From Prostheceraeus crozeri (taxonomy: Eukaryota > Platyhelminthes > Polycladida > Euryleptidae): a stretch of DNA of 64,000 nt. Positions 57,297 to 64,000 of the stretch are shown one piece after another. The stretch lies in the NCBI GenBank assembly GCA_907163375.1, contig CAJQUW010001991.1:62001-126000 (forward strand). The letters run 5' to 3'. The notes beneath the pieces are model-generated. The model was not told where the DNA came from. It did not search any database and saw nothing but the letters and a program-made list of their open reading frames with translations. Position 1 is the stretch's first letter; each line of letters starts with the position of its first letter. The translations under genes and the position numbers were made by a program.

Positions 57297-57643
57297 TCAA
57301 CGGGGATAGATGCCGAGGACGAGACAGCGTCCTGGAGGAAGAATGAAGGTCTTTTCGTCCTCCTCCAGGAATTCACACTTCTTATCCTTCCGCGGCACCT
57401 CCTCCACCTTCTCCCCGTCTGCGGAGGTCCAGAACCCTTTTCCTTTCTCATCCGCCTCGAACACCGCTCTCCCGCCAACTTCGGCTGTCCCTTGTAGAAT
57501 CCACGTCTCCTCCGGACGCCGGTTGAACGCCTCCGCTACTCCTCTTCTGACTTCTCCCACAGTCGCAGGATTCGGGAGATTGAGGACGTAGTCACCTGTT
57601 CTGTCCCTTCCTCCGACCGTGCAGTCCACCAGATGAAAAGAAG
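57297..57643 (-). CDS. Second copy of host gene last exon
   Basis: Same length (347 nt), same stop (57299-57297) and the same acceptor tttgcag (ends 57644) as exon 5 of the gene at 17859. It encodes VGGRDRTGDYVLNLPNPATV, EVRRGVAEAFNRRPEETWIL, ILPPGRCLVLGIYPR. The frame is intact, and residue changes are mostly single. Exon 4 has no copy in the window: the duplicated intron ends at 61150. It may be the last exon of a paralogue whose 5' part was lost or displaced, or lies elsewhere. Confidence 0.72.
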
Positions 57644-58391
57644 CTGCAAAGAAGAGGAAATGAATGAATTTGATGCAAACAAGTTGTTTTGGAAGGAATT
57701 CAATTGAAGATTCCCTTCTGTTAATCATTTTTCACATTTTGGAGAATTCACACAACTGCTGATCGTCCTGCAAACGTATTTCCATTCATTCCTTGTCTTC
57801 TTCATGTTTTCTACCTTCAATTTACTTATTAGAAGAAAATCTTTCAAAAACGGATTTTCGTCATGAAAAATAGAATTTTCTTTCACATTTGATTTTCATC
57901 TGAAGAAGAACGAGTTCTCTTGTATGGCTTGTTCTAAATAGTAGAATTAGGTTGTCATAATCAGTAGGAGGCACTTGGCCTCCAAATTTCGTCTTTAAAT
58001 TGTTTTTGTCCTTCAAAGTTTCAATAAGAGGAGCAGTTTTCATAAAGTTGAGCAGTTTGTTATCTGGTGAAGAATTTCCACTAAAGCTCTTACTACTGAT
58101 AATTGATATTAAGTAGACACTTAAGGATAATTATCTTCGATGTCGTTGAAGCAATCTCACATTTCAGTCACTGCATTGACATGTTGTCGAACAAGGAATC
58201 CAGGACTTCTTATTGTTCTAATTTGAAATATCAGTCAATACTGGGCATCCGCACAATGATTGACGTGAAGGTCACAAAAAGCAATAATGATGCAACCAAG
58301 AATGTAAAACAGTCCTATAATTTGCAACAGGAGTTACTCAATTGCTTGTTGAGAGACGGTTTAAGATTCTTGATAAAGATAACATCTTTAA

Positions 58392-60947
58392 CACTAGAAG
58401 CACCATTATTAGATATTCCTTTAAGCACCAAGTGTGTCAAATTTGACACATATACTAAAAATAGTTATTTTGATATTTGTTATTCACTAGAAAATTTGTT
58501 AACATAGATGGAGCTTTCAATTATGACAAATAACAGTCTTTATGAGCACTCATGAGCTTATATGCCTATATTTAACTATTATATGAATTATACAAATAGC
58601 CTTAAATTATGTAAATTCTAAAATTTTTATAAAACAGTATGAAATTTTCAAACGCATTTACATTAAAAGTCATATACGTATTATATATGCTAATCGAGAT
58701 GACCGTTCAGTATCGGCATTGAATATGGAAGGGGATTTTTTATATTTCTTTGTAGGCCAATACTGTATAATTGCAGTTATGCAACTCACCAAAAAATTCT
58801 CTGGGATTGAGTTCGATATTTTATTAGTAAAAATGCACAAATGAAGCAGCTATTAGCTAGATTGTTCGTTGCAACAGAAGCACACAGCGATTGTATATTT
58901 CTCGACTGATTGCAAACATTTTCCGCATTTCACTTTTGAGCACTTTGAGCAATGAATGTTTCCTAAATTATTACATCCTTGGCTCCCACAATGAGCTCGC
59001 TTCTTCAGAACAACGGAAGGACTCAAAGAATGGGAGTAATCGTGTTGTGGTTGTGAAATAGAATAGACGTAGCGATTGGCAGTGGAAATTTCAAAGATTT
59101 CTTCTATCAGAGTAAATATGAAATTTCGTCGGCTAATTGACTCTCCTGAAATCTGCTTATAGACAACCCATGCATTGATACAGGCTTTGTCAAGAATATT
59201 ACACCAGACCGCAAACGTCCATCGCCTTGACGCACTGCGAGTCGAATATAGTCGGATCATTTGATCGACGCAGTCTACTCCTACTTTCGAGGAATTGTAG
59301 AATAGCACAATTTGTGGTTTCAATTTATCATGGTTGTCGTCGATTTCGGCGTCTTTGTGCATACTCGAAAGAAGATAAACCGTTTTTCTCGGTTTACATT
59401 TGTAAGCTACAGAAAGTGTTGTTTTCTTTTCATTTTGATAAAATCTTGAATGATAAAGAGGTTGGTCAATTTTCATATCTGGGCACAGCTCCCTTCTGTT
59501 CTCACGAATGGTTCCGACGTAAGAGATTGATTTTCTCTGAAGATCTTCTACCAATGCGACTGAAGAAAAAAAATTATCTCCAGTAACGTTGTATCCGCTT
59601 CCCAAGTGATCCACGAGATTCGTAACAACTCTTTGTGATAGAGGAATATCATGCGAGGACGCATCCTTCCCCAAATAAGGAATACAGCTCACCAAATATT
59701 TGCTTTTGACTTCGACCAGGTCCCAAAATTTGATGCCGTATTTATCTGGTTTATTGCTCATGAAAGTAATGAAACGACATCGTGTTTTTAGTGGCATCAG
59801 CTCCTCATCTACTGTCAAAGAATAGTCTGGGGTGTATTTTTGATGACAATTATTCATGAACATATCAAAAATCTCCCGAACTGCTGCAAATTTGTCGTTA
59901 TTCAACCTTGAGCTCCTAGAGTTTTTGTTATCGAATCGAAGCATTTTTGAGATATATTCAAATTTCTGACGGGACATCGTTCTTTGAAACTTTTCAATAC
60001 CATAGTTTTTGTTCCAAAGAAACCTTATTGGTAGATTTTTGTTGTACAAACCTCGTAAGTACTGTAGAGCAATGAAATTCAGGAGATCTTCTTTAGTGAT
60101 TTGCGTTGTACAGTCTTCACGACTGTTTGAGTAAGTTAGAATTCGATCGATGATTCTATTGTCTATGTACTCATACCACGAAGATAAGATGTTGGTGACA
60201 CGAGAGCGAACAAAGGGTTTCGGTCCGGGTGGGTGGACGAAGTACATTTTGCGTTTGTAACCGTCCTCTCACAGGCAGTCGCCCATCAACTCTCTCCCAC
60301 TTAGTTCCATCCTTACCCGTGAAAGGCGAGGGAGTTGCCGCTGTCCTGTTTGTAGATTGCGCATTTGTTGACATTTCTTCAATAACTTCAGTTGATTCTT
60401 CGTTCGCCGACTCATCAGACGAATTAATTAGTTCGACGGAGGGTAAGTAATTCGGAGCATCGTCGAAGTCAGATTCCATATCATCTCCAGAATCTTCAAA
60501 ATTAATGGTGTTGAGCATTTGCGAAGCAACAACAGCAGCAGGTCGTCGTGGTCTATCCATCGTGAAGTGTCGAACTGATGAGATGCTGATTGAGGGAAAC
60601 TGACTCAGTAGCTTGATCAGCCAATAGCGGTAGAGAGACACTGTGAATGTTGAACAACCTCGCCTGCACTCGTGGTTGTTGACTTTTTACTTTGATGACC
60701 TAGTATCATAGTTCAAGATATGGCGATAAGTTGTTGTGTCAAAATTGACACAGTCGGTGCTTCTAGTAATAAATGAAATTTGAGCATGTTAATGAATAGT
60801 AAGTCAATGTTTTATAAAGTTTTCCGCTAAATGTGACTAAGTTGTAAAAAGTCAGGAAGCATGAAGAATTAATTCAAGTTTTAAGTTACCTTAAGATGAC
60901 GTCAAAACCTCATTTGTGTCAAATTTGACACATTGGTGCTTCTAGTG
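58392..60947 (-). mobile_element. piggyBac transposon (pB3), nearly intact
   Basis: TTAA on both sides (58388-58391, 60948-60951). The 14-bp ends CACTAGAAGCACCA are perfect. Next to both ends lies the palindrome TGTGTCAAATTTGACACA (near 58435 and 60915). A further GACACA...GGTGCTTCTAGT copy sits inside, near 60745-60765, as internal repeat. The transposase is on the minus strand (60560-58853). Compared with the empty site, this is a recent insertion. Confidence 0.95.
58853..60560 (-). pseudogene. piggyBac transposase, one frameshift
   Basis: It starts MDRPRRPAAVVASQMLNTIN at 60560, with an acidic N-terminus. A frame change lies near 60230, in a CCACCCACCC run which looks like a 4-bp tandem duplication. 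From there one frame of about 450 codons continues to 58853: PGPKPFVRSRVTNILSSWYE, catalytic Asp in SLTVDEELMPLKTRCRF, in YNVTGDNFFSSVALVEDL and in KVGVDCVDQMIRLYS. A Cys-rich C-terminal finger follows (CSKCSKVKCGKC). No introns are needed, unlike pB1 and pB2. With all catalytic residues and one break, it is close to a functional gene. Confidence 0.92.
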
Positions 60948-61150
60948 TTAATACGCAGTGAAAACTCATCCTCAGTGCTATCAAGTATTTTGAGTTATCA
61001 ATATTACACGTGCAGTGACAATTCAAACGATGATCACAGAATGCGGATATCCAGCATCCTCTTGGAGTTGATCAGCAGTGCTGGTTTGAATTACGAATTG
61101 ACAAAGTCAATGAATTGTTGGTTAATTTGCGGAATTTACGGAATATTGGA

Positions 61151-61640
61151 TGCCCTGGTTACCAAAAAGTTAAGTTACCAACATATGACAGGGATTATAT
61201 ACATGGTTTTCGGTTATACATTGTACTATGTGGTATATTAAGCACACCACTGAGGCACATCTGAACTTGCACTTATAGTGATATGACCTGATATCTGATT
61301 TCTCAACTTCAAATACATGTACCAAGTTTCAGTGCATGATAACTGTCACTCATATTTGAATTACCATACAACAAATCACAGTACATTACAATTACAGACA
61401 AAACAATTACACAGTCTGGTATGAGTCTGGTTAGGTCTATAGACTACTATATACAACACACTGATCATGCCCCTGCAACATTAAACGTTTTACAGTACAA
61501 TGAAGTAGCTACATGTTTTAGAATATAAAATCGAAGCTTTTGAAAAACGACATGTACGTGTATTTTCTTAACAACATAAAAAGTCGTAGAAGTGACAAAC
61601 AACGTGTTCAATGTTCAAAATGCTCTAAAAATTTAGCTCT
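61151..61640. other. No gene seen; 3' side of the BED hAT
   Basis: No hAT end (TAGGG-like) was found here, so the 3' border of the next element is unknown. Confidence 0.35.
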
Positions 61641-63980
61641 AAAAAAGTTTTTTTTATTGTTAAATAGTTGCTCAAAACAATTAACGATGATAGCAATCCG
61701 TCTCCCATACGTTTTCATATTTTGCGCGCAAAATTTCCAGAAACCGAAAATGCTCTTTCTGAAGACACAGACGTGGGTTTGATGGAAAGGATTGATTGAT
61801 AGATATTTTCCAGTTTTGATGTACGTATCTTATCTTTCTCCATCATTCGGAAATCAGACGCTAGATTTCCACAGTTTTGAGTCAATGCTACTGCCAGCAT
61901 TGAATTGATTTGGTTTTGTAATTCAGATTCCAAATTTTCCGCTGGAATAATGTGTTCTTCATCATTCAATGCATCTTACATATTGACATCACTATCGGAA
62001 TCATTATCTGTATGAAGTATTTATTTTTATATATCTGTATTTATTTTATATTATCTGTATAAAAATGTCATTTGCTAGTGCTTGAGCCGAACTACGTGAT
62101 GAGCGTTTGAATACAAAATTCTCTTCAGAACGAATTGAGTCTGGATTGTGAAGGAAGAGCAACAATGTCATGAAACAGTCGTTTCTTCGCTGAGAAATGC
62201 GATCTTTGAGATAACCGAGCAACAGTTTGCTGAAAGGTGTATCAAATGAATTCAACTTTGCTATCAAGAACCTCAAAGCCGCTTCAGCTGATAGTAGGGT
62301 TGCATCAGCTCTACAAAGAGCATCAACAGTCACTTTCACTGGTTCCAGACTCTTACATAACTCGTCTATGACTTGCATATCATCATCAGAAACTTTAGAA
62401 GAAGACTTGATTTCTACGAAAGCCTTCATAATACAGGGACGCAATTGAACATATCGCTGTGCCATTTTACACAAAGTATTCCATTGTGTTCTGACATCTA
62501 ATGTCAGATTGAGCTCCTTGCCGAATTGTTGCTTCACATATGCTTGGAGTATTTCGTTTGACTTACTGCTGTACCTGAATTTCTTAACATCCTCGCGAAC
62601 TCCATGAATTATATGGTTGAAGTCGGAGCTCAATTCAGCCTTTGTCAATTCCTCGCTCTCGTTATCTGAATCTAATTCAGAAGAATCATTCGCGTCCTCA
62701 TCTACATTTTGGGCGTTTAAATTCAGGTGTTTATAAATCGCATCTGATACTGCTAAATGAATGTTGTGTGCATAGCATTTCTGCACAAATAACTGGGATA
62801 AATCACCTAGTCTCTGCATAACTGCAGCCCCATCGGAAACAATAGCAATGCAATGGTTTTCAAGATGAATTTCATACTTCATCAGGTGCGTCCGAACACA
62901 ATCTAACATTCTGTCAGCTGTGAAAGTTCAAGTTATCCTAAAGAGACCCAAGCACACTTGAAGTGAATCTTTACCATGAATTTGTATGTTCAGGAATCTA
63001 CGGCTCCTTACACTAGTCCACCCATCTATCACAAGACAGAATCGCTCACCTTCTTGAATTCGTTCTATGCTGATGTTCGTTGAATGCTTTCATGATTCAC
63101 TTCATCCGTATATTGGTTAATTATCTCAGTAATTGTTGAAGGAGAACGAGGCAAACACATACCGTCTCTGGACATGGATTTCTGCAAGTATTCACTTTTG
63201 CACAGTGCATGTATAGATATGTCATCTACAACAACTAATCTTGCAACAATCTCTTGGAGAGATTTCGTTTCACGATCGAAACCGAGTTTCTTTTGTGTCC
63301 AGCCAATTTTTTGCTGCTTAGAAGACGAACTGGAGTTTGAAGACTCTAACATGACGTCATGTTTGTGTAAATGACGGCGCAAGCCGCTGGTAGAAACACT
63401 CTGATGTTTGATCATTGCTGAACATTTTTTGCACTTAGCAGTTCCATTTCCACTTTTATCAAAATATTGCCACGCTGAAGATTTTGAAGCCATGTACGTA
63501 TAATCTACGTGAACTCGGTAAGATAATGAAAAACAGAACTTCCAAGTAAGTAATCGGATATTTTCCCTGCAACGCTTTCGAGCTCAACCAATCACAGTTA
63601 ATCTGCACTAATTGCTGTTTGTTTCATCCTGTCACACACTGCATACACATATGAGCAGTTGTGAATAGTGCTGCGATTTAGCTTCATTGGCTTCCCTGCC
63701 TCATCGCTGGCTTCGCTGATGTATCGATAACTCTGCGTCATAGAAATAGAACATAGAATACTTCTACGCTCTGCGTACACTCGGCTATTTAATCTACTGA
63801 TGACGTTAGCGGAGCTCATGCATTGAGTCAGACCCCAAAATCGTACATATAGTTTGTATACAGTTTTTCAATGAATAGCAATTTCCCGGGATCCCGCGTA
63901 AATTTCCCGGGGAACGGGAATCCCGAAATTGTGCTATTTCCCGGGAAATTCCCGGGATTGAGATTCCCGGGAGGAAACCC
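61640..63980 (-). mobile_element. hAT with BED finger, slightly broken
   Basis: Transposase parts are in order on the minus strand (63493-61650). The right end shows GGGTTTCCTCCCGGG and several CCCGGG palindromes (63885-63970), as in hAT ends of the TAGGGTTTCC type. It is followed at once by a host-intron scrap (63983-64000). The left end is not identified, so it may be truncated there. An AT-rich microsatellite (61985-62060) lies between coding parts. Confidence 0.82.
61650..63493 (-). pseudogene. BED-hAT transposase
   Basis: N-terminus: MASKSSAWQYFDKSGNGTAK, CKKCSAMIKHQSVSTSGLRR, HLHKHD, a BED zinc finger. A frame change near 63065 leads to FCLVIDGWTSVRSRRF (hAT catalytic region), with one stop near 62930. 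Then comes the open frame 62909-62046: AIVSDGAAVMQRLG, KCYAHNIHLAVSDAIYK, LTLDVRTQWNTLCKMAQR. The dimerisation domain is at 61969-61715 (SIKPTSVSSERAFSVSGNF), followed in frame-shifted text by RMGDGLLSSLIVLSNYL. About three to four breaks in total. Confidence 0.87.
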
Positions 63981-63982
63981 TA

Positions 63983-64000
63983 ATCAGCAGTGCTGGTTTG
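63983..64000. repeat. Start of a third copy of the host intron segment
   Basis: ATCAGCAGTGCTGGTTTG equals bases near 19068 and 61073. As the window ends here, only 18 bp can be seen. Confidence 0.6.

Larger units (their letters stand above)
57644..61150 (-). repeat. Duplicated intron 4 of the host gene, split by piggyBac
   Basis: 57644-58391 and 60948-61150 match 18206-19150. They diverge at TTGGATGCC(C/A)TGG. The piggyBac is absent from the first copy, which therefore shows the empty site (CTTTAATGCGCAG there). Confidence 0.88.

Noticed and set aside
59227-59586. 119-codon plus-strand ORF
   Set aside because: Antisense shadow of the piggyBac transposase.

Overview
The window looks like AT-rich nuclear DNA from an animal, most likely an aquatic invertebrate. 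The evidence is spliceosomal introns with GT-AG borders and a mixture of piggyBac, hAT, Tc1/mariner, CR1/L2-type LINE and Penelope-like elements (PLEs). I cannot name the phylum. Nothing is bacterial: there are no operons, rRNA genes or CRISPR arrays, and I saw no capsid or envelope genes.

The one clear host gene is on the minus strand (17859-27170). Five coding exons with phase-consistent splice sites give a predicted protein of about 575 residues. It has several ubiquitin-like (beta-grasp) segments, a coiled coil built from a 28-residue tandem repeat, a Pro-rich linker and a C-terminal domain of unknown type. Parts of this locus are duplicated: a 5' exon copy at about 32908-33324, a last-exon plus intron copy at 57.1-61.15 kb, and a third scrap in the last 18 bases of the window.

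The rest is layered transposons. Left to right: a piggyBac 5' end (306-1130); a 1.7-kb duplicated segment (1127-2828, again at 36010-39003); a 345-bp satellite (3461-5545); a decayed LINE (about 6400-9660); a hAT with an 8-bp target duplication (9843-16860) that carries an intron-bearing piggyBac (11413-14604) and a LINE tail (14857-15508). The host gene follows, then a foldback (28490-29662) and a cluster of PLE pieces (30725-32905). A TTAA-flanked element at 39377-45498 holds a hAT (39986-43554), which holds a Tc1/mariner-type transposon (about 40598-43264) whose transposase begins with a RING-H2 finger, plus a second short hAT (44378-45083). Next come a deleted Tc1 (46111-47072), a LINE scrap (47370-47858), a PLE bounded by inverted repeats with hammerhead ribozymes (48077-50572), a short PLE with a 13-bp target duplication (51641-52582), a deleted hAT (52953-53778), a minisatellite with inverted ends (55530-56563), a nearly intact piggyBac (58392-60947) inside the duplicated host intron, and a BED-finger hAT (about 61.6-63.98 kb).

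The most unusual items are the RING-H2/transposase fusion, the multi-ubiquitin-like host gene with its in-frame coiled-coil minisatellite, the hammerhead motifs in at least three PLE families, and the palindromic subterminal motifs shared in form but not in sequence by three piggyBac families.
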